A DNA stretch of 64,000 nucleotides, from NCBI GenBank assembly GCA_963843465.1, contig CAWJKP010000003.1, forward strand, positions 1,240,001 to 1,304,000, written 5' to 3'. Below, one piece after another: positions 8,310 through 18,418 of this stretch. A model generated the notes under the pieces. It was not told the origin of the DNA. It worked only from the letters and a program-made list of their open reading frames with translations, and did not search any database. Both the position numbers and the translations under genes were made by a program. Source of the DNA: CAWJKP01 sp963843465 (GTDB lineage: Bacteria; Planctomycetota; Planctomycetia; Pirellulales; Thermoguttaceae). Positions within the stretch are counted from its first letter, which is position 1. Every line of letters starts with the position of its first letter.

Positions 8310-10782
8310 TCACCGATGCTCCGAGCCCGCCGCCTCGGTAGGGCGAGTCTCGATTACCGCTACGTCGTCGGCCGCCAGCGAGAGCGTTGTCCGGCCGTCG
8401 TGCCATGTCACGGTTCGCCCGCTGAGAAGCTCTCGGTACTGCGATCCCCCGCCGTCTTCCCGAGTGATCGTGACCGTTCGCCGCTGGGGACTGTCGTTGA
8501 AGACGGTCAAGTAGCGGCTGCCGCGATCCGCCGCCCCGAATCGCTCGACATAGACGTGCTCGTCACTGGAGCGGGCCTGCGTGATCGGCTCCCATCCTGC
8601 CTCCGCCACCCGCTTGCAAAGCGGCACGTACCGTCGGAACAGCGGCCGATCGCGGTTATAGAGTTGCGGCCGCGTGAAGTAGTGTCCCCCCGAGGCATCG
8701 GCGCTGAAGAACCCGGGGAACATGCCGTAAGCCAGGCAGCGTTTCATGTACTTTTCCACCAGCTCCTGGGGGAAGTTCTCGAAGCGGGTGTTCATCAGGA
8801 AGCAGAAAGGCTTGCCTTTGCACATCGCCCGGCGGTAGAGCAGCTCGGCATCGGACATCGGCCGCCAGGTGCCGCCCGGGTTCCAGTCGGTCTCCGTTCC
8901 CAGGACGTCCAACGAGGGCGCCAGCCACCATAAGCGCGTGGGAGCGCCGTTGGCCATCGCCAATTTGCCGTCGCGGTGGGCGTCGCCGGCGATCCGATCG
9001 ACATACTCCCAGGCAATCAGCCCGCGGAAGACCGCCGGGCGATGGTCGTCGGGCGAGAAGACCAGCGGAGCGGCGGCGGCGGCGAAGTGCCCGCGGCAAA
9101 AATCGAGCTCGTCGGTCACGTAGCCCTCGCTGGAGTCGACGTACTCGCCGGCCAGTCCGCTGTTGCTCTGCGGGCCGTAGAGCTTGCTGCGGATCGCCGG
9201 GTTCCACTTGTTCTTGAAGTCGGTCACTTCGCCCGGGATGCCAGGCGACGAGTTCATGCTCCAGACAGCCCCGTGGCACCAGGGCGTGTCCAACAAGCGG
9301 GCGACCAGGCGGCCTTCCGCGTCGTGGTAGCCGCTGCTGAAGAGGGCCCGGGCTTCGCGACTCCCGGAAGCGGCCAGTCGCCGCGCCTCGGCCAGGGCCG
9401 CCTCCAGCGTCCGCGGCTGCGTCTTGGGCATCGGCATCCACCAGGTCATCGGCTCCGTATAGCGGAAGGTGAGCATGCCGTCGCGCGGTCCCATTGCGCT
9501 TCGTTGTCGCCCTCCTTGAAGCGGAAGCCGAAGTCCTGCCAGCCCTGCACCTCGCTGATCTTGGCAAAGGGCATCCACAGGCCCTGGTCGCGGACGCGGC
9601 GGCGAAAGGCGTCCGGGCAGATCTCATAATACCGGGCCAGCGCCCCGCGGAAGCCCCACGCGGGATCGAAGCGGAACGTGTAGAATCGCAACGCGGCGCT
9701 GGGTTTTTCCGCCGTCAATCCCAGGTCGTAGGCCAGGTACAACTCGCCCGTGCCGGAGTTGTAGGCCAGGCGGTGGAATGCGGCCCGATGAGGATCGACG
9801 GCGATGGCCGTCCCCTTCCGATCGTCGGCCACGGCGGCCAACGGATACCGCGACTGCCGGCCGTTGACGCCCACGTGGAACTGGGTGGCGTTGACATACT
9901 CGCGGCCCGGCTCGACGGCCGTACTCCGCCGCGGATCATCCAGCCATCGCAGCCGCGGGCCCTCGACGGGCAGGGCATACACGAGCGTTACCGCCCGGTC
10001 CTTGCCGGTAGTCTCCGTCAGCGTCACATCGAAGCTGGAGAAGAGGCCCCCCGCCAGCTCGATCCGGCGCTCTTCACGTCGATGGTCACTCCGAACGCCT
10101 GCCGGTCCACCCGCACGAAGTCCGATGCGGCGGCCACGTCGCGGAGCTGAAATCCTTCCCGGGCGGGCCCGCGAGGCACGACCGGAAGACCGTCGAACAG
10201 GCAAGCCCCGGCTGGCGGATGGATCACCTGCAACTGGGCATCGCGGAACCATGCCTTGCCACCGTGTCCCCGCAAGAGCAGGTTGAAGCTTATCCGCTTG
10301 ACCGGCTTCTCCGGCAGCACCACCACCTGGCGGCGTTGCCAATCGTGGGTGCCGGCAGAGAAGCTCGCCACCTGGCCCCACAGGGGCGTGCCGTCGGCGT
10401 AGACCAGGTCGAGGTAGATCGAATAGTCGCTATCGGCCGTGCCGCTGACGCCTTCCGCCTTGCTCTCGCACGTGGCGACGATCGGCTCCGGACGGATCTG
10501 ATTCAACTCCACGCTCTGGGCCGCGCCCCGCCGCGCCGCGGCGCTAGCGCCGTTGTCGCAAAGGAACCATGCTCCCTGACGCTGGAAGCCCTTTTCGTAG
10601 GGCTTCCAAGCGCCCGTGCGGAGCAAGTTTTCCCCGGCCTGACCTGTCCCCAGAACCGTCTTGGCGATCGCGGGCTCCTGCGCCGGCGACGCGGCCTTCT
10701 GCGGCGGCGGATCTGCCCGGGTTTGCGCGAGGCCCAAAGTGCCTGCCATGGCGGCGAAACAAGCGGCAATTGCGACACGCAT
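8310..10782 (-). CDS. Large secreted protein, possible glycosidase-like (two frameshifts)
   Basis: The three open segments form one protein of about 823 aa. The first (10782 to ~10070) has a signal peptide (MRVAIAACFAAMAGTLGLAQ) and a beta-rich region resembling a carbohydrate-binding or sandwich domain (DSDYSIYLDLVYADG). The second (~10070 to ~9485) continues with RIELAGGLFSSFDVTL and FHRLAYNSGTGELYLAYDLG. The third holds RYTEPMTWWMPMP, CRGHFAAAAAPLVF and MNTRFENFPQELVEKYMKRC, then a C-terminal beta domain (YLTVFNDSPQRRTVTI). The C-terminal two thirds resemble a TIM-barrel hydrolase layout, but I recognise no family. Breaks coincide with AGCGCC and CGCGCG. The context is a polysaccharide-degradation region. 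Confidence 0.65.
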
Positions 10783-10820
10783 GACTGGTCCTCCTGCTCG
10801 GACTAACCCTCTTCCGCAAG

Positions 10821-10950
10821 CTACGGAACGCCACGAAGGGCGTTCCCTAAACAACGTAAGGTGGGCTTTAGAAGCTGTAAACCCCACGAGCCACGGTCGG
10901 GCAGGAATGCCCAACCTACAACGGCCGTAGGATGGGCATTCTTGCCCGTC
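10821..10950. repeat. Two palindromic repeats (GGAACGCC type and CGGGCAGGAATGCCC type)
   Basis: At 10821-10850 there is a GGAACGCCACGAAGGGCGTT palindrome, and at 10897-10950 an inverted pair CGGGCAGGAATGCCCAACC / GGATGGGCATTCTTGCCCG. Both lie between the secreted-protein gene and the J-domain-like gene. Confidence 0.7.
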
Positions 10951-11029
10951 GCCACGACCTTCCCGTCGTTCCTCGCACCCCTGTGTTCTCGGCACGGCCA
11001 CATGAGTCGGGCTAAAGCCCGCCCAACGT

Positions 11030-12415
11030 CTACTCGTGAACACTTACGCCCGGCTTGACGGTCTCTACCGGCGGAGCCAGGGCGATCTCTGGCATCAGCG
11101 ACTGCCCGTCGGGCCCGGCCTTCTCCCATCGCCGCCGCGCCTCTTGGCGGTCCCCGCGGCGATCCACCGCCAGGAAAGAGCCGACGTGCAGGTGCATGGC
11201 CTGCGGGTCTTGGCTCAGGCTCCGCTCGGCCGCCAAAACGGCCAAGGGCCGGGGCAACTCCTGGAAGGCGTAATCCAGGTTTCGCCCGGCGGTGCGGATC
11301 GTAATCCCGGTCGCATCTACGCCGACGACAATCACCCGCGTATCAGCGATTTCCAACTCCTCGGCGATCTGGAACTGCCGGCATCCGTCCCGGGCGGCCT
11401 GCCAGAAGATCTCCAAGGAGTGCAACAACCTCGAGACCCGCTCGGCTTCCGCCCGGTCGCCGCCGAGGCGTGCCGTGCGCAGCGCGCGGTCGACATCCTG
11501 GCCTGCTGTCTTAAGATCGCGATCGAACATCGCCCGGCGGGCGGCCGTCAGCAAGGCGGCGACCTCCGCGGACGGCGGCGCCGCCGCTTCACCCTGGACC
11601 CTGTTATCGGCCACCTTTGGCGCGGGTGCCACTGGCTGCTTGCCGGCCCGTGCTGCAGGAAACACGGGTGGACCAGCCACCTGTGGCACGCGGCGTTCTT
11701 GTGGTGCAGCCGTCCCGGCTGCTTGGGCAGGCGGGACGGCCGCACCACGAGATGTTTTTGGACGGGTAATCAACGGGCTCTGCTCGGCGCCCCGCGGCGT
11801 CGATCCCAAAGAGAGGATCAGACCCAAAACGATGGCAGCCGCGCCCACCCCCGCGATCCCGATAAAGAGGACCGTGCCGGGTGCCACACGTGGCGCGCCC
11901 ACCCGGGTTCCGCTTGGAACTGGCTGAGCAACAGGAGGTGGCGCCTGAGTGCCGCCGGGCGCCGCGGGCGGCTGGTCCGCCCGGGTTCCGCCCGGCGCCA
12001 CACAGCCGGCGTGGCCGCCGGCGCTGACCGGCGCAGCGCCGTTAGCCCCCGCGGCCACGCCGGCCGTGACCAGCGTTACGGGCGGCTGGTCCACCCGCGT
12101 TCCGCTCGGCGCCGGCTGGGCAGCGGCCCGTGAGACCCGCGCACCGCGCAAGATCGCGTCGTAGGTCAGCTTCCTCGGGGGATCGAGCAGCGTTTGCCGG
12201 GCCAAGGTCAATTCCGCCACCAGGCGCTGGACCAGCTCCGGCTGCCGGCCCGCGTCGGCCAGGCGAACCTGCGCAATCCGCGACTGGACCGCCCGGGAGA
12301 TCGCCGCCCGATCGTCGGTAAACGGCGGTAATCCCAGCAGCCGGTAATGGTGGGGAGGTTGTTCCGCCACTGGTATCCCCAGCCATTGTTGATAGGGATC
12401 GAAGCGATCCTGCAT
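11030..12415 (-). CDS. J-domain-like membrane protein of the planctomycete YQQWLGIP type
   Basis: About 461 aa. Residues 1-85 (RFDPYQQWLGIP, PPHHYRLLGLPPFTDD, LLDPPRKLTYDAIL) are a divergent J-domain-like module found in many planctomycete membrane proteins; the HPD triad is absent, so classic DnaJ function is doubtful. A Pro/Ala/Gly-rich linker follows, then one membrane helix (VLFIGIAGVGAAAIVLGLIL) near residue 190, another Ala/Pro linker, and a helical C-terminal domain after ALLTAARRAMFDRDL. The ATG at 12415 is preferred to an upstream GTG because AGGAG lies 8 nt before it. Part of the linker (TSRGAAVPPAQAAGTAAPQE) is encoded by a palindromic repeat at 11698-11751. Function unknown. Confidence 0.8.
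   Translation of the reverse strand: MQDRFDPYQQWLGIPVAEQPPHHYRLLGLPPFTDDRAAISRAVQSRIAQVRLADAGRQPELVQRLVAELTLARQTLLDPPRKLTYDAILRGARVSRAAAQPAPSGTRVDQPPVTLVTAGVAAGANGAAPVSAGGHAGCVAPGGTRADQPPAAPGGTQAPPPVAQPVPSGTRVGAPRVAPGTVLFIGIAGVGAAAIVLGLILSLGSTPRGAEQSPLITRPKTSRGAAVPPAQAAGTAAPQERRVPQVAGPPVFPAARAGKQPVAPAPKVADNRVQGEAAAPPSAEVAALLTAARRAMFDRDLKTAGQDVDRALRTARLGGDRAEAERVSRLLHSLEIFWQAARDGCRQFQIAEELEIADTRVIVVGVDATGITIRTAGRNLDYAFQELPRPLAVLAAERSLSQDPQAMHLHVGSFLAVDRRGDRQEARRRWEKAGPDGQSLMPEIALAPPVETVKPGVSVHE
11698..11751. repeat. TTGTGGTGCAGGCG-type palindrome within the J-domain-like gene
   Basis: Arms CTTGTGGTGCAGCCGTCCCG and its approximate complement GGGACGGCCGCACCACGAG. It is the same family as the copy that splits the TauE/SafE gene at 34763. 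It keeps the reading frame here. Confidence 0.7.
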
Positions 12416-12534
12416 AGGCGACACTCCTCGCTTCTCCCAGTATAGAGCCCGAGGACCAGGGCTTCAATTACGACGGGGGCCGGTGGCGTCCGGCACGCGT
12501 CCGGCGTACAATCGGAGATTGTCCGCCCGGCTGA

Positions 12535-12628
12535 GTAGGGTGGGACAAGGCCGCCATAGCGGCCGCCGGCCCACCGGGCGTGGAGTTGGTGGGCCGGCGC
12601 TCGCTTGCGCGAGCTTGTCCCACCCTAC
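12535..12628. repeat. GTAGGGTGGGAC inverted repeat upstream of the fucosidase
   Basis: Outer arms GTAGGGTGGGACAAG and CTTGTCCCACCCTAC are perfect over 15 bp, with inner GGCCCACC/GGTGGGCC arms. It ends about 40 nt before the fucosidase start. Confidence 0.85.
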
Positions 12629-12669
12629 GGCAACGACACCACGAACGACCGAGCACCAAGGAGAAGCCG

Positions 12670-14649
12670 ATGAGAGCCACGTTGACCCTGATTCTGTTCT
12701 GCGCACTGCTGGCGGCGACCGCGTTGGCCGCCGATCCGCAAGGCGGTCCGAAGTCCGCCGGCGCCAAGGGCGATGCCAAGCTGATCATTGCCCCCGGGCC
12801 GTTCAAGCCCGACTTCGAGTCGCTCCAGCACTACCAGTGCCCCGACTGGTTCCGCGACGCCAAGCTCGGCATCTGGGCCCATTGGGGGCCGCAGTCGGTG
12901 CCCATGTCCGGCGACTGGTACGCCCGCAACATGTACATCCAGGGCAGCGATCAGTACCGGCATCATCTACAGAACTACGGGCACCCCACGAAGCTCGGCT
13001 ACAAGGACATCATCCCGCTCTGGAAGGCCGAGAAGTGGGACCCCGATCGGCTGATGGCCCTCTATAAGAAGGCCGGGGCCAAGTACTTCGTCAGCATGGG
13101 CTGCCACCACGACAACTTCGACCTTTGGAACTCCACCTACCACGCCTGGAACGCGGTGAAGATGGGACCCAAGCGCAACGTCGTCGGCCAGTGGCAGCGG
13201 GCGGCCAAGAAACTCGGCCTGCGTTTCGGCGTCTCGGAGCACATGGGCGCCAGCTTCTGCTGGTTCCAGGTCGCCCACGGCTCGGACAAGACCGGACCGC
13301 TGGCCGGCGTCCCCTACGACGGCGCCGATCCCCAGTTCGAGGAGCTCTATCACTTCCCGGCCCAGCCCGGCGACACGGGATGGTACAGCAACAACCCCCG
13401 CTGGCAAAGGGAGTGGTACAGCCGCGTGACGGACCTCATCGACCACTACCACCTCGATCTGCTCTATACCGACGGCGGCGTGCCCTTCGGCAACGAGGTG
13501 GGCCGCAGCATGATCGCCCACCTCTACAACGTCGACGCCCGAGAGCACGGCCGAGTGCCACAGGTCGTGTACACCTGCAAGCAGGAATCCAAGGGCATGT
13601 GGGTGCAGGACCTGGAGCGCGGCGTGATGCCCGGCATCCGCCCCGAGCCCTGGCAGTGCGACACGTCCATCGGCGACTGGTTCTACAACAAGCACTGGAA
13701 GTACCGCGGCGCCGACTGGGTGATCCTCTCGCTGGTCGACATCGTCAGCAAGAACGGCAACCTGCTGATGAACGTCGTGCAGCGTCCCGACGGCAGCCTC
13801 GATCCGGAGGCCCTGAAAGTGCTGGACGAGATGGCGGCCTGGATCGCCGTCAACGGCGAGGCGATCTACGGAACCCGGCCCTGGCTGGTCCACGGGGAAG
13901 GCCCGGTGAAGGCCAAGGGCGGCAACTTCACGGAAGACTTCGCCTATACGGCCAAGGACATCCGCTTCACCACCAAGGGCGACAAGACGCTCTATGCCAT
14001 GCCGCTGGGCTGGCCCGCCGAGAGCAAGCTCGTGATCCGCTCGCTGGCCCGCTTCCCCGGCGTGACCGGCAAGGTGACGGGCGTGGAGCTCTTGGGCCAT
14101 GCGGGCCGACTTTCCTTTACGCACAACGCCGATGGGCTCGAAATTCAGCTCCCGGCGGCCAAACCGTGCAATTACGCCGTGGTCTTGAAGATCACCGGCG
14201 AGGACCTCCGCGGCTTCAAGCCCGAGCTGGCCCTGCCGCCCGCCCAGGCCGTCCTGCCCGACGCCGGCGGGAACTTCACGCTGGACGCGGAGCAGGCCGA
14301 CTTGCACGGCGATCTGAAGACCGAGAACCAGGGCGGCCAACCGAACATCGGCTTCTGGGACAGGGCCGACGACTGGGCTTCCTGGAACGTGACCTTCCCG
14401 CAGCCGGGCAAGTTTAAGGTCACGGCCAGTTGCGCCGCGATGAACGGCGATTCCGCGCTGCGGCTGGAGGTTGCCGGTCAGAAGCTCGAAGGCCGCGTGC
14501 CGGCCACCGCGGCCTGGGACAAGTTCACGTCCTTCGAGATCGGCGTCATCGAGGTCAAGCGGTCCGGCCCGAAGACTCTCTCCGTTCGCCCCCGCGACGC
14601 CGGGAGTTGGAAGGCCGTCAATCTCCGTTGGGTCAAGCTCAGCAGGTAA
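12670..14649 (+). CDS. Secreted alpha-L-fucosidase, GH29
   Basis: A 659-aa exported glycosidase that would release alpha-L-fucose by a retaining mechanism. The signal peptide is MRATLTLILFCALLAATALA. The GH29 barrel starts at YQCPDWFRDAKLGIWAHWGP and includes GAKYFVSMGCHHDNFDLWNS. Asp268 in LDLLYTDGG is at the expected nucleophile position. SKNGNLLMNVVQRPDGSLD is the usual end of the catalytic domain. Residues ~530-659 form a beta-sandwich like a carbohydrate-binding module. AAGGAG precedes the ATG. The stop codon TAA lies in the first bases of the ~120-bp composite repeat. Neighbouring exported proteins suggest breakdown of fucose-rich polysaccharides. Confidence 0.95.
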   Translation: MRATLTLILFCALLAATALAADPQGGPKSAGAKGDAKLIIAPGPFKPDFESLQHYQCPDWFRDAKLGIWAHWGPQSVPMSGDWYARNMYIQGSDQYRHHLQNYGHPTKLGYKDIIPLWKAEKWDPDRLMALYKKAGAKYFVSMGCHHDNFDLWNSTYHAWNAVKMGPKRNVVGQWQRAAKKLGLRFGVSEHMGASFCWFQVAHGSDKTGPLAGVPYDGADPQFEELYHFPAQPGDTGWYSNNPRWQREWYSRVTDLIDHYHLDLLYTDGGVPFGNEVGRSMIAHLYNVDAREHGRVPQVVYTCKQESKGMWVQDLERGVMPGIRPEPWQCDTSIGDWFYNKHWKYRGADWVILSLVDIVSKNGNLLMNVVQRPDGSLDPEALKVLDEMAAWIAVNGEAIYGTRPWLVHGEGPVKAKGGNFTEDFAYTAKDIRFTTKGDKTLYAMPLGWPAESKLVIRSLARFPGVTGKVTGVELLGHAGRLSFTHNADGLEIQLPAAKPCNYAVVLKITGEDLRGFKPELALPPAQAVLPDAGGNFTLDAEQADLHGDLKTENQGGQPNIGFWDRADDWASWNVTFPQPGKFKVTASCAAMNGDSALRLEVAGQKLEGRVPATAAWDKFTSFEIGVIEVKRSGPKTLSVRPRDAGSWKAVNLRWVKLSR

Positions 14650-14778
14650 CCGTTCACGGGGACTGTCCCCTTCGGCAGTGCCAAGGGGACAGGTCCATGT
14701 TTTCGGCCTTACGTCCCGCGGCCAAATACGCCTTTTGGCCGAAAAATGGACCAGTCCCCGCCCAACCCGTGGACAATT
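14646..14778 (+). repeat. ~120-bp composite repeat, copy 2, at the fucosidase stop
   Basis: It begins GTAACCGTTCACGGGGACTG; the TAA in it is the fucosidase stop. The interior includes TTTTCGGCCTTACGTCCCGC. It is inverted relative to the copy at 7387. Confidence 0.8.
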
Positions 14779-14782
14779 TCCC

Positions 14783-14842
14783 GTAGGACGGATTGCCTAA
14801 TCCGTCCCGCCCACCAGGGACGGATTAGGCAATCCGTCCTAC
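14783..14842. repeat. Doubled RAYT-type palindrome (core GATTGCCTAATC)
   Basis: Two copies of GTAGGACGGATTGCC(T)AATCC face each other across 8 nt. It directly follows the composite repeat and lies 42 nt from the end of the convergent isomerase-like gene. Confidence 0.85.
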
Positions 14843-14884
14843 AAATAGGATCAACTTATTGTAAAGTGACGCCTGGACTCGCGC

Positions 14885-15834
14885 CTACGCGCCCTTCCAC
14901 CATTGCCCCAGCACGCGGCGATTCTCCTTCAGGACCGCCGCCAACGCCGATCGCGTCTTTTTCCCCGGGGGCGCCGACGGGTATTCGATGTGCATCGATA
15001 GCGGCGCACGGTAGTTCATCCTGGCCAGCATCGGGAAGAAACCGCTCCGGCCGAACTCTCCCTGGCCGAACGGCACAAATCGAGCAGGCCGCTGCACGTC
15101 CTTCACGTACACCACGCGGACGTGCGGCTTGAGTTTCTCGAAGCGAGGACGCCAGGCGTCTCCATGCACAATGATGGCGTGCCCCAGGTCGAACGCGACG
15201 GCGATCCGCCGCGGGTCGAAATCCTTCACCAGGTCGTAGAGCTCGTCCAGGTCGCCGCCGGCCGGGCCCCTGCCCTTGCCGCTCCAGGAAGAGTGGTTCT
15301 GCACCAGGCCGCATACGCCCAGCTCGCCGTTCATGGCCGCTAGTTCCTTCAGCCGCGAGCGGATCTCGGCACGGAGTTTTTCCGCCGGCACCTCGGGCTG
15401 GTGCAGCCAATAGCCCAGCCGATAGTCCCCAACGCCCAGTTTCTTGCCCGCGCTGAGGATCTCGCGCGCGTGCGGCGAATCGACGCCGCGGATCTCGGTG
15501 GCCATCAACAGCAGGCGGAGCTTGTGCCTGGCCAGCGCGTCGGCGTAGCGCGGCAACTGCTCGGCCGACTGCTCGGGAAGAATCTCGCCCTTGGGCCGCA
15601 CGGCACAGTCGACGCCGTCCAAGCCCGCATCGGCGGTGACCTGGGCCGACTGCTGGAAATCGAGCTTCAGCTCCTGGAAGATCTTGCCGAAAACGGCCAC
15701 GGGCGGCATCGAGGTCTCTGCACCGAGCCGGCGGACTCGTCGCCGGACAGGAGCCGGCTGGCGTTCAGTGCGGCGGCCGTCGTACCGGCCACCTCGAGGA
15801 AACGCCGCCGTGTCATGGAATCGGTGATCTTCAT
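14885..15834 (-). CDS. Sugar phosphate isomerase/epimerase-like TIM barrel with Tat signal (frameshifted)
   Basis: The 274-residue barrel (MPPVAVFGKIFQELKLDF to GQWWKGA) matches the xylose isomerase-like AP-endonuclease-2 fold, with FDLGHAIIVHGDAW and VRVVYVKDVQRP carrying likely metal ligands. In a different frame just upstream, the minus strand encodes MKITDSMTRRRFLEVAGTTA, a Tat signal with the twin-Arg motif, reading on to SGDESAG. A 1-2 nt error near 15715-15740 would join the two. I therefore start the gene at 15834. Exported members of this family are common in planctomycetes near sugar-degrading genes; the substrate is unknown. Confidence 0.8.
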
Positions 15835-15857
15835 GCTAACAGCCTTTGACGGTGGTT

Positions 15858-18311
15858 TCAGCCCCGTAACTCACTTGCCGTAGCGCAGCGCCCCTCGGCG
15901 GCCGTGAGAGAAGCCGGCTGGCCGTTCAGGCTCAGTGTCGCCGACGGCCCCGCGCCCGCGTCGTTGATGACGAATGCTACAAGGTCCCCTCGCCCCACGA
16001 CAGCCTTGCTCCGGCAACGCACGTAGGCGAAGCTGCGGAAGACGAAGGTCTCGCCGCTGGAAGGGTTGGCCAGCGTGACCTCCCGCTTCTCGTCCGCGGG
16101 GTTGCTGAAACTGGCCATCGCGTAATCGACATAGTCCGGCCCGAGGATCTTCACCGCAATCGCATCCGCCGTCTGCGCTAGCGGCTCGAAGCCGCGGATG
16201 CGGGGCTGATCGACCGGCTTTCCCTTGTCGCGGAACAAGACCGGCTCGTCGAGCGCGGCGTAGAGGGCGCTTTTGGCCTGTCGGCGCGCGACCACCATCG
16301 GCAGGCGGCCCTCCGGATCCTGCGGCCGCTCGGACATGCCGTGCTCCATGTCGCTGACCAGCAAGGGGCCCTCGCCCACGTAGGCCGACGTGCCCGGCGC
16401 CCCCAGCATCCACATCTTCACGCCGGCTTGCGTGGTGAACCAGGCGTCGGTGTGCCGCGAGGTGGGCATCCCTTTCACCACGCCTGCGCCCTGCTGCACC
16501 CATTGGACCGACCAGGGCCCGTCCGTCGTCTGCTTGGAGACGTCCTTGATCCACCGGTACGGCGCCAGGTCCTGGCTGGATTGGAACTTCTGCCGGTCGT
16601 ACTGCAAGCGGCCGGAACCGTGCAGGGCCCAATCGTACACGTGCTCGGTCGGCGAAACGGCCCAAAAGAAGTCCGCCAGATACTCCTTGGTCAGGAAGAG
16701 CGCGCGGCTCAGGACCACCTTCTTCGGCCAGACCTGCGGCCCCACCGCAGCGGCGGCGATGCCGTCTCGCTTCTCGAAGGGCTGGCCTTGGGCGGCGACG
16801 AACTTCAGCTCGGGGCTGAAATCGTGCCGCTGGGTATACGGCGCCGGCACGTTGCTGGCCCCGTCGACGGCCAGCGTATTGTGGGCGATCGAGCGGTGGG
16901 TCCAGCCCAGGGCCTTGTCGTCCTCGTAGTTCCAGGTATTGATGTCCGGATAGAGCAGCCGTCCCTGCCCGTGCAGGACGATCTGGTAGTCGTCGCAATG
17001 GCGGTGGCTGCGGAATTCGTTCTCGCCCATGATGAAGAAGCAGGCCAGGCCCTTGCCGTGCCAGTAGGCGGGCGATTCGTCGGCGCGGAGCATGGCCAGC
17101 CCGGCCTTGGGCAACAGCGAGCTGGGCGCCGGCGGAGGCGTGGCCTGCGCGTCGTCCAAGGGCCGCCCGAAGCCCAAGGCGGGCCGGCTGAGGTCCAAAT
17201 ACCCTCCGCCCGTGTTGCAGAAAAAGCCGTCACGCCGCGCCGGCTGCGAGAGGAACCAGGCGTAGGCCGGCCGTGGGTCGAGATGGTCCGCGATCTCCAA
17301 CATGCCTTGGGCCGACCACACCTCGTCCGGCTGGATGGGTCCCGCCGAAGATTTCCAGGGGGCCAACTGCCAGGGCGAATTGATCAGGTACAGATCGCGC
17401 CAGGCCGTGGTGCCGCCGTCGCCGTAGTTGGCGACGCGGAACGTTCCGCCCGGCACGCCGGTCTCCTCGGCCGGAAACGTCAGGTCCACCCACCGCGGAA
17501 ACAGTTCCGAGAGCGAGTTGCCGTTGGGCGCCCGCCAATGGTAGAGGTCCGTGCCGTCGTAGTGCTTGGCCGCCAGCACGATGGTGAAAAAAGGGAAAGC
17601 GATCGCGTTGAAGAGGTATTCCGGCGGCTCGTGCCAAGTGCCGTCCGTGATATTGCGCTCGATGATTTGATGGAAGCCTCCATATTTCTTGGGATCGTAC
17701 CGGCAGTAGACCTTGCCCGAAGTCAGGCCGCCGCCGGGATCGTTCAAGCCGTAGTCGATAAGGCGCCGATCGCCCGTGACGTATCCCATCATCGCCACGT
17801 TCCAGTGCTCGACCCATTTCATGTTCCAGGTTTGATAGCCGGACTCGGCCAGGTCGATCTCCAGCCGGCCGATGTTGCGGAAGGCGTCTTCGATGTCCCG
17901 GCGCTCTTTTTCACTGAACGTGTCGTAAACAAGGTCGTACATGATGGCTTCCCCCACCCCGCGGTTCCACTGCCAACCGATGTTCTTGTCCTGCAATTCC
18001 TTCAAGTGGTCCACGACGTGTTCCCGGGCCACCTTGGCATACTTCTGGTCGCCGGTCAGCGCGTACATCATGGCGGGGGCCACGCGGGTGGGGATCCTCC
18101 ACTGGTTGCCGCCGTCGGCATCGAGCACGGCGTCGGCCTTGATGCGCTCGAAGGTCTGGCGGGCCCAAGGATACTTGTCGATCTTGGCCTTCATCTCGGC
18201 CAGATCCTGCCGGTTGAACAACAAATTGGGGTGCTTTACCTGGCCGATCGCAGTCCCGGACGAAAGGACCAGCAGAACGGCGGCCAGTGCAACAAGGTGC
18301 AGGAATTTCAT
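15858..18311 (-). CDS. Secreted heparinase II/III-like polysaccharide lyase
   Basis: 817 aa with signal peptide MKFLHLVALAAVLLVLSSG. The N-terminal alpha/alpha toroid starts at KHPNLLFNRQDLAEMKAKID. The central RSHRHCDDYQIVLHGQGRLL resembles the conserved His-containing motif of heparinase II/III-like lyases, and a beta-sandwich follows. Such enzymes cleave uronate-containing polysaccharides by beta-elimination; the exact substrate is not predictable. I place the start at 18311, not further upstream, because upstream residues come from repeat DNA. It is paralogous to the gene at 49748-52781: both share GTDLY followed by a PNG motif and the RGMG/KGMP region. It is transcribed before the isomerase-like gene, 23 nt apart, probably as one unit. 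Confidence 0.85.
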   Translation of the reverse strand: MKFLHLVALAAVLLVLSSGTAIGQVKHPNLLFNRQDLAEMKAKIDKYPWARQTFERIKADAVLDADGGNQWRIPTRVAPAMMYALTGDQKYAKVAREHVVDHLKELQDKNIGWQWNRGVGEAIMYDLVYDTFSEKERRDIEDAFRNIGRLEIDLAESGYQTWNMKWVEHWNVAMMGYVTGDRRLIDYGLNDPGGGLTSGKVYCRYDPKKYGGFHQIIERNITDGTWHEPPEYLFNAIAFPFFTIVLAAKHYDGTDLYHWRAPNGNSLSELFPRWVDLTFPAEETGVPGGTFRVANYGDGGTTAWRDLYLINSPWQLAPWKSSAGPIQPDEVWSAQGMLEIADHLDPRPAYAWFLSQPARRDGFFCNTGGGYLDLSRPALGFGRPLDDAQATPPPAPSSLLPKAGLAMLRADESPAYWHGKGLACFFIMGENEFRSHRHCDDYQIVLHGQGRLLYPDINTWNYEDDKALGWTHRSIAHNTLAVDGASNVPAPYTQRHDFSPELKFVAAQGQPFEKRDGIAAAAVGPQVWPKKVVLSRALFLTKEYLADFFWAVSPTEHVYDWALHGSGRLQYDRQKFQSSQDLAPYRWIKDVSKQTTDGPWSVQWVQQGAGVVKGMPTSRHTDAWFTTQAGVKMWMLGAPGTSAYVGEGPLLVSDMEHGMSERPQDPEGRLPMVVARRQAKSALYAALDEPVLFRDKGKPVDQPRIRGFEPLAQTADAIAVKILGPDYVDYAMASFSNPADEKREVTLANPSSGETFVFRSFAYVRCRSKAVVGRGDLVAFVINDAGAGPSATLSLNGQPASLTAAEGRCATASELRG

Positions 18312-18370
18312 AGCGTGCTCCTCGTAGTCAGGATTGGCGCAGAGATAATCTCCCCGATTCGTTGACGATG

Positions 18371-18410
18371 GTAGGGTGGGACAAGCTCGCGCCGCGAGCG
18401 CCGGCCCACC
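18371..18410. repeat. GTAGGGTGGGAC...GGCCCACC half repeat
   Basis: A single left arm of the GTAGGGTGGGAC family with GCTCGCGCCGCGAGC inside. It lies between two genes on the minus strand. Confidence 0.7.
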
Positions 18411-18418
18411 AACTACAC

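Noticed and set aside
11030..12415. Functional DnaJ co-chaperone
   Set aside because: The HPD motif is not present in the J-like N-terminus and the rest is a membrane protein.
16341..18365. Very long open frame on the plus strand opposite the lyase (also 298-2202, 22209-24221, 24782-26329 and others)
   Set aside because: These are antisense shadows caused by high GC; their composition is His/Arg/Gly-rich and lacks motifs, while the opposite strand encodes recognisable families.
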